A stretch of DNA of 64,000 nt, from the NCBI RefSeq assembly GCF_002251795.1, contig NZ_NOXU01000031.1:434001-498000 (forward strand), given 5' to 3'. The translations under genes were made by a program, and so were the position numbers. The DNA is from Niveispirillum lacus (GTDB taxonomy: Bacteria; Pseudomonadota; Alphaproteobacteria; Azospirillales; Azospirillaceae). How positions within the stretch are numbered: the stretch's first letter is position 1; every line of letters starts with the position of its first letter. This document shows positions 28,773-37,843 of the stretch, piece by piece. A model generated the notes under the pieces. That model was not told the origin of the DNA. It did no database searches and saw only the letters and a program-made list of their open reading frames with translations.

Positions 28773-30194
28773 TTACACCCGATAAGCCAGCCGCAGCCCG
28801 CCCCAATGCCGACCGGCGACCATGATGGGGGCCGAGCAGTCTTTCATCAGGGCAAAGGTGCCGTTACCCATGTCGCGGCGATAGGCCTGAAGCAGGAACG
28901 GGGCGGTATTGCGCCCGGCGGCCAGACCCACACGGTCATCAAAGATGCGCCGGTTGCGGCAATTGGCCGTATTCCAGGCCACGTCACCCGGTCGCTGCGG
29001 TTGGCTGAATTTCCGGTTATGGGTGGGCAGATAACCGTTACGGTCGACGGCAGCGCAAAAGACCACCTTGTCCGACAGGGTCAAGGCTGGTTCCTGGATA
29101 TCAGGTAACAGCCTGTCGGTCAGGTCGGTGAAGCGAGTGCGGTGCTGGACCGGTTCGGTGCCACGAACAGGTTGATAATTGTCATCAAACAGGTCGGCGA
29201 CCGTGACCGTACCGTCCGCCACCGCCTTTTCAAAGGCGGCCGAAATGCGGCCGGCAAGGTCCCTGACGGTGCGGATGTAGAGGGTGTCCACTGTCTCCAC
29301 ATCCAGTTCGGCACTGTGTCCGATCAACCGTTCCGAGGTCGCCAGCAGCTTGTTCAGCCGGTCGCCGGCCACCGACAGGCTGCCGGCACTGTCCTTCACA
29401 TCGCCGGCCAGCCCGTCGATACCGCTTTCCACGGCGCCAATGCTGCTGGCGATGGTGCGGGCGGACCGGTCGATATGGTCCTGCTGGTTGTCCACCTCGG
29501 CCATAGCCTTGTCCAGCAGGGTCATGACATCGCCGATGCGGGTCGTGTCATTGCGCACGGCGGTGGCCTTGGCCGCACCGGCGGCGCCCTGGGCAGACAG
29601 GGCCTTCACCTGTTCACCCAGATCGCGCATGGTGGCGTCAATCTCCTGCGTTGCCTCCGCCGTTTTGTTGGCCAGGGCCTTGACCTCGGTGGCGACCACG
29701 GCGAAACCCCGCCCGGCATCACCGGCCCGTGCCGCCTCGATTGTGGCGTTGAGTGCCAGCAGGTTGGTCTGCTTGGCGATGGTATTGATCTCTGCGGCTA
29801 CCCGGCCCACGCGGTTCAACGCTGCCGTAAGGCCAGCAAGCTGCCTTTCGATGCCGTTCACATCCTCCGCCAGGGCGCGGATATCGGCCAGTGCGTGATC
29901 AACCTGTGACCGGCTTTCCGCAACTTCCCGGCGGGCACGCATCGAAACCTCGCGGGCCGCCGACGCAGCGCTGGTCACCGCTGTGGTCCCCGCGGACATT
30001 TCATGGGCCTGCCGCCGCAATTCCTCAAAAATGGCGGCCTGTCGCGCGATGCGGGTTGAGACGTCGCCAACATGGCCCGCGACATCAGCAATTGACACAC
30101 CCAGCGTCCCCACCTCCTGCGCCAGTTCGGCGATGGCAGTACGGGTTCGATCCGTGTTGGGGGCGGTTTCCCGTCCGGTGACCGCGTTATCCAT
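28773..30194 (-). CDS. Soluble methyl-accepting chemotaxis protein with C-terminal sensor-like domain
   Basis: A 473-aa receptor without membrane segments. The MCP coiled-coil signalling tip is in the first half ([20 protein letters not shown], then [20 protein letters not shown]). The C-terminal about 170 residues form a separate domain with [40 protein letters not shown] and a final [20 protein letters not shown], a Cache/PAS-like pattern found at the end of some alphaproteobacterial chemoreceptors. This reverses the usual sensor-then-signal order. A GGGAGGAAT site precedes the ATG at 30194. The signal is probably cytoplasmic, such as redox or metabolite, which is inference. It is convergent with the preceding gene, 6 bp between stops. 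Confidence 0.88.
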   Translation of the reverse strand: MDNAVTGRETAPNTDRTRTAIAELAQEVGTLGVSIADVAGHVGDVSTRIARQAAIFEELRRQAHEMSAGTTAVTSAASAAREVSMRARREVAESRSQVDHALADIRALAEDVNGIERQLAGLTAALNRVGRVAAEINTIAKQTNLLALNATIEAARAGDAGRGFAVVATEVKALANKTAEATQEIDATMRDLGEQVKALSAQGAAGAAKATAVRNDTTRIGDVMTLLDKAMAEVDNQQDHIDRSARTIASSIGAVESGIDGLAGDVKDSAGSLSVAGDRLNKLLATSERLIGHSAELDVETVDTLYIRTVRDLAGRISAAFEKAVADGTVTVADLFDDNYQPVRGTEPVQHRTRFTDLTDRLLPDIQEPALTLSDKVVFCAAVDRNGYLPTHNRKFSQPQRPGDVAWNTANCRNRRIFDDRVGLAAGRNTAPFLLQAYRRDMGNGTFALMKDCSAPIMVAGRHWGGLRLAYRV

Positions 30195-30501
30195 TATTCC
30201 TCCCGGATCCGTGCGCCATTTGTTCCCCCGCATTGGTGGAACCCGGCTTTTCGGTGCACCGAAGAATTATGGCACCCTTTCCTGTCCGAAGGCATATGGT
30301 CTTTGGTCGATAGAAGAGACTTGGTCAGCGGTAAATCCTGGAATTATTTCATCAATGATGCTGGTATTATGCAGCCATGTGCATCGGCGGCATCTGTCCC
30401 CAGGGCCGCGCGATGGACAGATGCGCCGGGGATTGCCATAAATCCCGCGAACAAATCCCAGGACCCTGGACGGGGTCGCACAAAAACGGATGGTCATTCA
30501 A
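30195..30501. promoter_or_regulatory. Divergent promoter region between the chemoreceptor and lpdA
   Basis: This 307-bp gap holds no credible gene. On the plus strand TTGGTC (30321-30326) and TTATTT (30344-30349), 17 bp apart, are a possible lpdA promoter. No operator could be named. Confidence 0.35.
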
Positions 30502-31911
30502 ATGGCGGATACGCAGTTCGACCTCGTTGTCATCGGTGCCGGTCCCGGCGGTTATGTCGCCGCGATCCGCGCGTCCCAACTGGGCATGCGCGTCGCGGTC
30601 GTGGAAAAGCGCAAGACGCTCGGCGGCACCTGCCTGAATGTTGGCTGTATCCCGTCCAAGGCTCTGCTGGTCGCGTCTGAAAAATTCAGCGAGGCCAAGC
30701 ACCACCTGGGTGCCTTTGGCGTCAAGGTCGGCAGCGTGGAGTTGGACCTGCCCGGCATGATGAAGCACAAGGATGAGGTGGTGAAGTCCAACGTCACCGG
30801 CGTGGATTTCCTGTTCAAGAAAAACAAGGTTACCCGCTTCCTTGGCCTGGGCTCCATCAAAGCCCCCGGCATTGTCACTGTCACCAAGGACGATGGCAGC
30901 ACCGAAGAGGTGGCGACCAAAAACATCCTGATCGCTACCGGTTCCGAGGTGGCGCCGCTGCCCGGCGTGACCATTGATGAAAAGCGCATCGTGTCCTCCG
31001 ACGGCGCCATCGCGCTGGACACGGTACCGGGCCGGATGGTGGTGATCGGTGGCGGTGTCATTGGCCTGGAGCTGGGTTCGGTTTGGCAGCGCCTGGGTGC
31101 GCAGGTGACTGTGGTCGAGTATTTTGACCGCATCCTGCCGACCATGGATGGTGAAGTGTCCAAGCAGATGCAACGCATCATGAGCAAGCAGGGCCTGTCC
31201 TTCAAAACCTCCACCAAGGTCACGTCCGCCGTGACCGAGGGCGAGGTGGTGAAACTGTCCATCGAGGCGGCGGCCGGCGGTAATGCTGAGGCGTTGGAAG
31301 CCGATATTGTCCTGGTCGCCATTGGTCGCCGGCCGTTTACCAGCGGCCTGGGCCTGGAAGCCGTCGGCGTGGCGCTGGATGAGCGCCGCCGCGTCAAGAT
31401 CGACCATCATTTCCAGACCAACGTGCCCGGCATCTATGCCATCGGCGACGTGGTCGCGGGCGCCATGCTGGCCCACAAGGCCGAGGAAGAGGGTGTGGTC
31501 TTCGCAGAAATCCTGGCGGGTCAGACCGGCCATATCAACTATGACGCCATCCCTGGCGTCGTCTATACGTGGCCGGAAGTGGCCTCGGTCGGCAAGACGG
31601 AAGAGCAGTTGAAGGCAGACGGTGTGGCATATAAGGCCGGCAAGTTCCCCTTCACTGCCAATGGCCGCGCCCGGTCGATGAATGCCACCGACGGATTCGT
31701 GAAGATCCTGGCCGATGCCAAGACCGACCGCATCCTGGGCGCCCATATCATCGGTGCGTCCGCCGGTGAGATGATCGAAGAACTGGGTCTGGCCATTGAA
31801 TTCGGTGCGTCGGCCGAAGACATCGCCCGCACCAGCCACGCCCACCCGACCCTGACCGAAGCCATCAAGGAAGCGGCGCTCGCCGTGGATGGTCGCGCCA
31901 TCCATATGTGA
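30502..31911 (+). CDS. lpdA: Dihydrolipoyl dehydrogenase (E3)
   Basis: E3 reoxidises dihydrolipoyl groups of the pyruvate, 2-oxoglutarate or branched-chain dehydrogenase complexes using NAD. The FAD motif is [20 protein letters not shown], the redox-active disulfide is [16 protein letters not shown], the NAD-binding motif is [20 protein letters not shown], and the catalytic His-Glu pair lies in [17 protein letters not shown]. Length 469 aa is standard. ATG 30502 ([12 protein letters not shown]) was chosen over the ATG at 30490. No E1 or E2 genes are adjacent, so the complex served is not evident; in this group lpd often follows sucAB but not here. A clear terminator follows. Confidence 0.96.
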   Translation: MADTQFDLVVIGAGPGGYVAAIRASQLGMRVAVVEKRKTLGGTCLNVGCIPSKALLVASEKFSEAKHHLGAFGVKVGSVELDLPGMMKHKDEVVKSNVTGVDFLFKKNKVTRFLGLGSIKAPGIVTVTKDDGSTEEVATKNILIATGSEVAPLPGVTIDEKRIVSSDGAIALDTVPGRMVVIGGGVIGLELGSVWQRLGAQVTVVEYFDRILPTMDGEVSKQMQRIMSKQGLSFKTSTKVTSAVTEGEVVKLSIEAAAGGNAEALEADIVLVAIGRRPFTSGLGLEAVGVALDERRRVKIDHHFQTNVPGIYAIGDVVAGAMLAHKAEEEGVVFAEILAGQTGHINYDAIPGVVYTWPEVASVGKTEEQLKADGVAYKAGKFPFTANGRARSMNATDGFVKILADAKTDRILGAHIIGASAGEMIEELGLAIEFGASAEDIARTSHAHPTLTEAIKEAALAVDGRAIHM

Positions 31912-31937
31912 GCAGGCAAACCAGAGGCAATGAAACG

Positions 31938-31969
31938 GGGGTGGCACAAAAGTGCCGCCCCATTTTTTT
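31938..31969 (+). terminator. Rho-independent terminator of lpdA
   Basis: A 10-bp stem (one G-T pair) with an AAAA loop is followed by seven T residues, 27 bp after the lpdA stop. Confidence 0.92.
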
Positions 31970-32182
31970 AAGTAAATCTAAATGCTCGTAACATAATTAT
32001 ATCCTGAAACAGGATTCTTTACCGGAACCTTAAAGTAAGTCTCCCCATCGACATTGATGAGTCAGCGTTTCTTTTCTTTTTATATTTATTGTATATCGCG
32101 AAATTAGTTCTAATGGTTCTTATGATCGTCCGTTGACATGTCTTTGATTTATGCATGGACATGAATTCATCCAAGTGAGCTT

Positions 32183-33448
32183 GTGGCACATGCAAAAGAT
32201 GTTTTATTAATTAACTTAACATCAAAACGACTGGTTGCATCGTATATGTATATCAATCAGAGGCTTTTAATTCAGCTTTTTTCTGATATTTTGAGACGAT
32301 TGAACGTATCGGCTTTGGGGGTGGATTTGGAAGCCTACCAGCGTCGTCGATTAAAAAAAGGTTCCCCGACGCCGACCCCGGCCTCGCAAAGGACAGCCAT
32401 TGACACGGTTGCTTTGCCTGACCATCGACGCGTCACAACGGGGGCTAATCTGCTGGACATGCGCGGTATCAATCCAGGGGAGAAGGCGGCCTCCACTGGT
32501 GTTGGAAATAGCGCAGGCGGCGTTGAGAGCCTGCAGGTGCATATGATAAATCCAATCCAGATGGCGGCGTATCTGCCATTTCAGTTGGTTAGCACCTATC
32601 ATGAGGGCATCGACAATGATGACGAGCCACTTTATGAGGATGACGAGGTGCAAAATGGGCCTTATTTGCGTGAAGGGTATCTCCGCCCGCGCAAAGACAG
32701 GCGGATTCTGCATAATCAAATATCAAACTTCTTCAGTAGGGATAAAGCTGATAAATTAGTCCCGAAAAGCAAAAATTCGCGAAAGCGTGATGGCCGGCAA
32801 GAGGATGGTGATATTACAAAGAAGAGGGCAAAGAAGGCAGGTAAAATAAATGTAAAGGATTCACGAAATAGATTGCGTCGCTCTGCCGATAATGAAGTAA
32901 GTGAAAATAAAGAATGTCACGGTGATTTATATCAGTATGAGAATGTTTACGAAATAGAAAATTATCTACGCAATAATGTCCCTGCATATGCTGGAAATTT
33001 TAATCAGTTTAATTCGCCTGGTCTATTTCAGCGTTTTCCTGTCATTCAGTATGCACGGACTGGTGGAACTTTATCTGGTCCAAAAGATTATAACAGCAGC
33101 AATTATGGCAAATTTGAAGATGTTGCCTACAGGCTAGATGGAAAAGGTTCCATTAACTTTGAGACTACAGAAAGTCATACGAAATGGTCAGATCCGGTTG
33201 TGGGCGGCAGTTGTGTAAATTTAGCTAGTGCTGGCGTTGCTATTAATAAAACAGACAGAGCCCAGCATTTTGCGTTGGGGGATTACCTATATGCCCAGAG
33301 CAAGGGGAAGCCCTATGCATCCTATACAACGAACCTTCGTAAGGGTAACTGGACCTGGCACCATCTTGAAACACCATATTACATGGTTCTTGTTGATATG
33401 AATGTTCATGCGAAGCATGGGCATAATGGTGGTGTGTATCTTTGGTAG
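32183..33448 (+). CDS. Orphan protein with C-terminal WHH/HNH-type nuclease motif
   Basis: A 421-aa protein in an AT-rich island unlike its neighbours. The last 34 residues read GNWTWHHLE, then MVLVDMNVHAKHGHNGGVYL, close to the TWHH...M.LV...H...HTGG pattern of WHH/AHH-type HNH nucleases found at the end of polymorphic toxins. Upstream lies a lysine/arginine-rich stretch (about residues 185-240) that resembles DNA-binding or nuclear-localisation sequences. The N-terminus is not a known secretion domain. No immunity gene is recognised next to it. The start is a GTG with a poor ribosome site; ATG 32246 is an alternative. It could be a toxin, a mobile-element nuclease or a decayed effector. Confidence 0.6.
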   Translation: MAHAKDVLLINLTSKRLVASYMYINQRLLIQLFSDILRRLNVSALGVDLEAYQRRRLKKGSPTPTPASQRTAIDTVALPDHRRVTTGANLLDMRGINPGEKAASTGVGNSAGGVESLQVHMINPIQMAAYLPFQLVSTYHEGIDNDDEPLYEDDEVQNGPYLREGYLRPRKDRRILHNQISNFFSRDKADKLVPKSKNSRKRDGRQEDGDITKKRAKKAGKINVKDSRNRLRRSADNEVSENKECHGDLYQYENVYEIENYLRNNVPAYAGNFNQFNSPGLFQRFPVIQYARTGGTLSGPKDYNSSNYGKFEDVAYRLDGKGSINFETTESHTKWSDPVVGGSCVNLASAGVAINKTDRAQHFALGDYLYAQSKGKPYASYTTNLRKGNWTWHHLETPYYMVLVDMNVHAKHGHNGGVYLW

Positions 33449-33694
33449 TGTTTATGGTTTTTAAATTAAATCGAGGTAAGATTTGTGAAGTATAATATAG
33501 AGATCTGAATACACTTATTACGAAATGCATGAATCGATAATGATTGGTGTATTCAGCGTACTCATGACTCATGAATTGTCTATATTCATATTGCATCTTC
33601 TCCCTGCCATTGCCCAATATAGCCTGCATCGGCGAAGGCGTGGTGATGTCAGTCATTTGCACGCCTTTGCTGTGGCCGTGGCAAGCGGTGGGAT

Positions 33695-34369
33695 ATGCGT
33701 GGCATTGTGGCTGTTCTGACCGGCCTTTTCCTGTGTGTGTCGGTGTCGGTGGCACAGGCGGGCCAGAATGTGGCGCTGGTGATCGGTAATGGCGCCTATC
33801 AGGAGGTGACGGCCCTGCCGAACCCGCCATCCGACGCGCGTGCCATGGCCGCCGCACTCCGCCGCATGGGCTACAATGTCTTGGAGGGGGTGGACCTGAC
33901 CCTGCCGCAGATGCTGGACGCCCTGAAACGCTTTCAGCCGCTGGCCGAAAAGGCGGATATCGCGGTTATCTTCTATGCCGGCCATGGCATGCAGATTAAC
34001 GGTCAGAATTTCCTGCTGCCGGTGGATGCGCGGCTTGAACATGAACTGGATTTACAGCGTCAGGCCCTGGCCCTGGATGAGATCATGACGCGGGTGCCCG
34101 ATAGTCAGGTGCTGCGTCTGGTCATCCTGGATGCCTGCCGCGACAATCCCTTTGTCGCCAAGCTGGCGCAGGCGGGGGGCACCCGGTCGGCCAAGATGGG
34201 GGCCGGCCTGTCCGTGGTGGATGGGGAAGGGCGCAATACGCTGATTTCCTATTCCACCAAGGCGGTGCCAGCGGCCACGCTGGTCGCTGCCGCCGATCCC
34301 GCCATGCCCGCAGCGGGCGGTACCGCCCTGGAACTGTCATTCTGGGAAGACCATCAAGAACAGCAATAA
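33695..34369 (+). CDS. Caspase-like (peptidase C14) protein, 5' part of a frameshifted gene
   Basis: A signal peptide (MRGIVAVLTGLFLCVSVSVA, cleavage near AQA-GQ) precedes a C14 caspase fold. It begins NVALVIGNGAYQEVTALPNP and has the catalytic His in VIFYAGHGMQINGQNFLLP and the Cys in LVILDACRDNPF. The frame then ends at a TAA (34367-34369) in what should be the linker to an FGE-like domain: the next bases read correctly, as TIKNSNNAADFQAYIERFP, only in the +1 frame from 34350. Caspase plus FGE fusions are common in Proteobacteria, so this is the front piece of a broken or mis-sequenced gene. The fold would act outside the cytoplasm if exported. Confidence 0.8.
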   Translation: MRGIVAVLTGLFLCVSVSVAQAGQNVALVIGNGAYQEVTALPNPPSDARAMAAALRRMGYNVLEGVDLTLPQMLDALKRFQPLAEKADIAVIFYAGHGMQINGQNFLLPVDARLEHELDLQRQALALDEIMTRVPDSQVLRLVILDACRDNPFVAKLAQAGGTRSAKMGAGLSVVDGEGRNTLISYSTKAVPAATLVAAADPAMPAAGGTALELSFWEDHQEQQ

Positions 34370-34513
34370 TGCCGCCGACTTCCAGGCCTATATTGAGCGC
34401 TTTCCCAACGGCACCTTTGTCGGGTTGGCGCGCAACCGGCTGGACAGCCTGAATGGCGGCAGGGCCAGCAGCGCACCCGGTACGCGGCCCGCAGCACACA
34501 ATCGCTGCAGGCC
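34350..34513 (+). other. Out-of-frame linker of the caspase-FGE gene
   Basis: Between the caspase-like and FGE-like parts the expected protein continues in a third frame. From 34350 it reads TIKNSNNAADFQAYIERFP and NGTFVGLARNRLDSLNGG, a linker typical of such fusions. Both flanking parts share one frame, so one extra base near 34345-34350 and one missing base near 34455-34500 would restore a single gene from 33695 to 35272. Either real mutations or sequencing errors explain this. Confidence 0.65.
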
Positions 34514-35272
34514 ATGGCCAGCTCTCCGCCGGGTTCCGTCTTCCAGGACTGTCCCTTCTGCCCCAGCATGGTGGTGGTTCCCGCCGGCAGCTTCATGATG
34601 GGCAGCGCCATTGGCGAGCCGGGACGCGAGCCGGATGAGGAGTTGCACCGGGTCGATATCCGTCATCCCTTCGCCATCGGTCAGTTCGAGGTGACGTTTC
34701 AGGAATGGGATGAATGCCGGGCCGAGGGCGGGTGCAATGGCTATGCACCGCCCGACCAAGGATGGGGACGGGGGCGCAAGCCGGTGGTGAATGTCAGCTG
34801 GCAAGACGCCCAGGCCTATATCAACTGGCTGAATGGCAAGCTGGGCCTGACCGGTCGACCTGACCGATTCCGCCTGCCGACGGAGGCGGAGTGGGAATAT
34901 GCCGCGCGCTCGGCCGGACGGGACATCAACCTGGCGCTGATCACGCCCATGAGTGTCAATTACAAGACCGACAACAAGGAGACATTCCGGGGCCAGACCG
35001 TGATTGTCGGCAGCCTGCCGGCCAATGAACTGCGCCTGCATGAAATGCTGGGCAATGTGCGGGAATGGGTGGAGGATTGTTATGGCAGCTTTGCCATCGC
35101 CCCGACCGACGGCTCGGCGGCCACCAATGGCACCTGCAAGGAGCGGGTGCGCCGGGGCGGGTCGCGGGACAACCCCATCTCCGGCGTTCGCCCCGCCAAT
35201 CTTGCCAAGGACCAGCGCAAGGACCGGGGCAATGATCTGGGATTCCGTCTGGCCCGGTCGCTGGTCCCATAG
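34514..35272 (+). CDS. FGE/SUMF1-like domain protein, 3' part of a frameshifted gene
   Basis: A formylglycine-generating-enzyme fold. It opens with MVVVPAGSFMMGSAIGEPG, then HPFAIGQFEVTFQEWDEC, the central VNVSWQDAQAYINWLNGK, LPTEAEWEYAARSAG and the closing LGFRLARSL. The paired cysteines of true sulfatase-maturing FGE are not evident near GNVREWVEDCYGSF, so it is probably a binding or structural variant. In related genes this domain is fused behind a caspase-like domain, and both parts here share a frame but are separated by a stop and shifted linker. The ATG at 34514 is only the first usable start in this piece. ruvX follows convergently. Confidence 0.8.
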   Translation: MASSPPGSVFQDCPFCPSMVVVPAGSFMMGSAIGEPGREPDEELHRVDIRHPFAIGQFEVTFQEWDECRAEGGCNGYAPPDQGWGRGRKPVVNVSWQDAQAYINWLNGKLGLTGRPDRFRLPTEAEWEYAARSAGRDINLALITPMSVNYKTDNKETFRGQTVIVGSLPANELRLHEMLGNVREWVEDCYGSFAIAPTDGSAATNGTCKERVRRGGSRDNPISGVRPANLAKDQRKDRGNDLGFRLARSLVP

Positions 35273-35365
35273 CCGGTTTTCTTGCCTGTACAAGAAATGG
35301 TACAAATTCTCCTGTCTGCCGGAGGATCAGCCATGGATGTCGTGAATTACGCGGAAGCTTCCGCC

Positions 35366-35878
35366 TCACGCCTCCTCGTCCGGTTGTTCTGCTTCCGCTG
35401 CCTTCTTCAGATAATCCAGCGCGCCCTGCAGGATGTAGGCGGCGGCCATTTTATCGACCACCTCGTCACGCCGTTTGCGGGTCATGTCCCACTCGATCAT
35501 CATGCGGTCGACGGCAGAGGTGGACAGGCGTTCGTCCCAGAAGGCGATTTCGGGCTCTACCTTGCCGAAAAGCTCCGGCCGGATCAGCAGATTGCGGGCG
35601 AATTCGCGCACCGACTCACAGCGTGGCCCCTCTGTCCCGTCCATGTTCACAGGCAGGCCGATGACCAGGCCGCGCACGTCGCGGTCCTTCATGGCGCGGG
35701 CCAGTTCCTGCGCATCTTGCGTAAACTTTGTGCGCCGGATGGTGCCAATGGGCGAGGCGACCGTGAAACCGGGGTCACACACCGCCATGCCGATGGTTTT
35801 TTCGCCGATATCAAGCCCGATAAGGCGTGCATGGCGCGGCATGACCGCTTTCAGTTCCACAAGGTTGCGGATGGACAT
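35366..35878 (-). CDS. ruvX: Putative pre-16S rRNA nuclease / Holliday junction resolvase-like (YqgF)
   Basis: A 170-aa RNase H-like protein of the YqgF/RuvX family, in E. coli required for 16S rRNA 5'-end maturation. The first strand motif is LIGLDIGEKTIGMAVCD, then GLVIGLPVNMDGTEG with the conserved loop, and WDERLSTSAVDRMM with the last acidic cluster; VVDKMAAAYILQGALDYL closes the fold. The N-terminus is about 15 residues longer than the minimal family form. It is divergent from gatC, 97 bp apart, an arrangement often seen in alphaproteobacteria. Confidence 0.92.
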   Translation of the reverse strand: MSIRNLVELKAVMPRHARLIGLDIGEKTIGMAVCDPGFTVASPIGTIRRTKFTQDAQELARAMKDRDVRGLVIGLPVNMDGTEGPRCESVREFARNLLIRPELFGKVEPEIAFWDERLSTSAVDRMMIEWDMTRKRRDEVVDKMAAAYILQGALDYLKKAAEAEQPDEEA

Positions 35879-35975
35879 GATGGGATGCTAGCTTCCTGAC
35901 CGCTTTCACGCCCGCGTCTTCCATAACGGCGGACGGCTGGGACGATTGCCCGCAGCAAGGATGAGATTTAGCACC

Positions 35976-36278
35976 ATGTCGCAGGACAAGGCCACCCTGG
36001 ACGCCAAAACCGTGGCGAAGATCGCCCATCTTGCCCGCATCAAGGTTCCCGCCGAAGAGCAGGAACATCTGGCGGGCGAGTTGAACAAGCTGCTCGACTG
36101 GGTCGAGCAATTGGGCGAGGTCGATACGGACGGGGTGGAGCCGATGACCTCCGTCGCGGCGCAGACGCTGCGCCGTCGGCCCGACATCGTGAATGATGGT
36201 GGCTATCCGGACAAGGTTGTGTCCAATGCCACTGACGCCACCGAACATTTCTTCTCCGTGCCCAAGGTCGTCGAATAA
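35976..36278 (+). CDS. gatC: Aspartyl/glutamyl-tRNA amidotransferase subunit C
   Basis: A 100-aa subunit that stabilises GatA-GatB in the complex converting Glu-tRNA(Gln) and Asp-tRNA(Asn) to the amidated forms. It has the typical [20 protein letters not shown] helix and the [18 protein letters not shown] segment. ATG 35976 is preceded by an AAGGATGAG site. The stop codon TAA overlaps the gatA ATG by one base, so expression is coupled. No gatB follows gatA in this window. Confidence 0.96.
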   Translation: MSQDKATLDAKTVAKIAHLARIKVPAEEQEHLAGELNKLLDWVEQLGEVDTDGVEPMTSVAAQTLRRRPDIVNDGGYPDKVVSNATDATEHFFSVPKVVE

Positions 36279-37759
36279 TGACCAACCTGACCCATCTTTC
36301 CATGTCCGAAGCCCTTGCCGGGCTGAAGGCCAAGGACTTCACGGCGCTGGAACTGACCAACGCCTACATCGCCGCTGTCGAGGCCGCGCGCCCGCTGAAC
36401 GCCTTTATCACAGAGACGCCGGACATTGCGCTGGAGCAGGCCAAGGCGTCCGACGCGCGCTATGCGGCCGGGACGAACCTGCCGCTGGACGGCATGCCGC
36501 TGGGCATCAAGGACCTGTTCTGCACCAAGGGCGTGCTGACCACCGCCGCCAGCCATATTCTGGACGGGTTCAAGCCCGAATATGAAAGCACGATCACGGA
36601 GAACCTGTTCCGTGACGGTGCGGTCATGCTGGGCAAGCTGAACCTGGACGAATTCGCCATGGGGTCGGCCAACATCACCAGCTATTACGGCCCCGTGCTG
36701 AACCCCTGGACCGGCAAGGACCCGGCCGGTGCGGATCGTAAGCTGGTGCCCGGTGGTTCGTCGGGCGGGTCCGCGGCGTCGGTCTCCGGCCGCTTCGCCA
36801 TTGCCGCCACGGGCACCGACACGGGCGGTTCGATCCGCCAGCCGGCCAGCTTCACCGGCATCGTCGGATTGAAGCCCACCTATGGCCGCTGCTCCCGCTG
36901 GGGCACCATCGCCTTTGCCAGCTCGCTGGACCAGGCCGGCCCGATGACCCGGACCGTGCGCGATGCCGCCCTGATGCTGCAAAGCATGGCCGGGTTTGAC
37001 CCGAAGGACAGCACGTCCGTCGATATGAAGGTGCCGGACCTGTTGGCCGCCATGACCGGCGATATCCGGGGCCTGCGCGTCGGCATTCCCAAGGAATACC
37101 GCGTCGATGGCATGCCGGTGGAGATTGAGCGCGTCTGGAGCCAAGGGATCGAATGGCTGAAGGCGGCGGGTGCCACGCCGGTTGAGGTCAGCCTGCCGCA
37201 CACCAAATACGCGCTGGCCACCTATTACGTGGTGGCACCCGCTGAATGCTCCTCCAACCTCGCCCGCTATGACGGCGTGCGCTTTGGCCTGCGGGTTGAG
37301 GGCAAGGATCTGGCGGAGATGTATGAGAATACGCGCGGGGAGGGCTTCGGCAAGGAAGTACGCCGCCGTATCCTGATCGGCACCTATGTGCTGTCGGCCG
37401 GCTATTACGACGCGTACTACCTCAAGGCCCAGAAGGTGCGCGCGCGCATTGCCGAGGATTTTACCAAGGCTTTTGAGCAGTGCGATATCCTGCTGACGCC
37501 GACCGCGCCCAGCACGGCGTTTGCGATCGGGGAAAAGCAGGACGACCCGATCGCCATGTACCTGAACGACGTTTTCACGGTGCCGGCTTCGTTGGCCGGT
37601 CTGCCCGGCATGTCGGTTCCGGCGGGTCTGGCGTCTGATGGTCTGCCGCTGGGTCTGCAGCTGATCGGCCGCCCGTTTGATGAGGAGACGCTGCTGCGCG
37701 TGGCGGATGTGATCGAAAAGGCCGCAGGTCCGCAGCCGCTGCCGCCTTATTGCCGCTGA
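36278..37759 (+). CDS. gatA: Aspartyl/glutamyl-tRNA amidotransferase subunit A
   Basis: The glutamine-hydrolysing amidase subunit of 493 aa. The Ser-cisSer-Lys triad is visible in [14 protein letters not shown] (Lys), [13 protein letters not shown] (cis-Ser) and [20 protein letters not shown] (nucleophile Ser). The C-terminal [20 protein letters not shown] stretch fits GatA. Ammonia released here would be channelled to GatB. The following gene is not gatB but an unrelated RTX-repeat gene behind a strong terminator, so gatB must be elsewhere on the chromosome. Confidence 0.97.
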   Translation: MTNLTHLSMSEALAGLKAKDFTALELTNAYIAAVEAARPLNAFITETPDIALEQAKASDARYAAGTNLPLDGMPLGIKDLFCTKGVLTTAASHILDGFKPEYESTITENLFRDGAVMLGKLNLDEFAMGSANITSYYGPVLNPWTGKDPAGADRKLVPGGSSGGSAASVSGRFAIAATGTDTGGSIRQPASFTGIVGLKPTYGRCSRWGTIAFASSLDQAGPMTRTVRDAALMLQSMAGFDPKDSTSVDMKVPDLLAAMTGDIRGLRVGIPKEYRVDGMPVEIERVWSQGIEWLKAAGATPVEVSLPHTKYALATYYVVAPAECSSNLARYDGVRFGLRVEGKDLAEMYENTRGEGFGKEVRRRILIGTYVLSAGYYDAYYLKAQKVRARIAEDFTKAFEQCDILLTPTAPSTAFAIGEKQDDPIAMYLNDVFTVPASLAGLPGMSVPAGLASDGLPLGLQLIGRPFDEETLLRVADVIEKAAGPQPLPPYCR

Positions 37760-37783
37760 GCGTTCAGCACAGGTGGAAAACAC

Positions 37784-37817
37784 AAAGGCCCCGTCGCTCG
37801 TCAGCGGCGGGGCCTTT
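37784..37817. terminator. Bidirectional terminator between gatA and the RTX gene
   Basis: A 10-bp perfect inverted repeat (AAAGGCCCCG / CGGGGCCTTT) with a 14-nt loop ends in T runs on both strands. It serves two convergent genes. Confidence 0.85.
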
Positions 37818-37843
37818 GCTTTCCCGGCTCTGGGGTGGGGCTG

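Noticed and set aside
30367..31947. 526-codon open frame antisense to lpdA
   Set aside because: Shadow frame of a conserved enzyme gene.
33525..33719. Possible small immunity gene after the WHH nuclease
   Set aside because: The 64-codon frame overlaps the caspase gene start in another frame and has no ribosome site; not convincing.
36203..37783. 526-codon open frame antisense to gatA
   Set aside because: Shadow frame; gatA carries the full amidase signature on the other strand.
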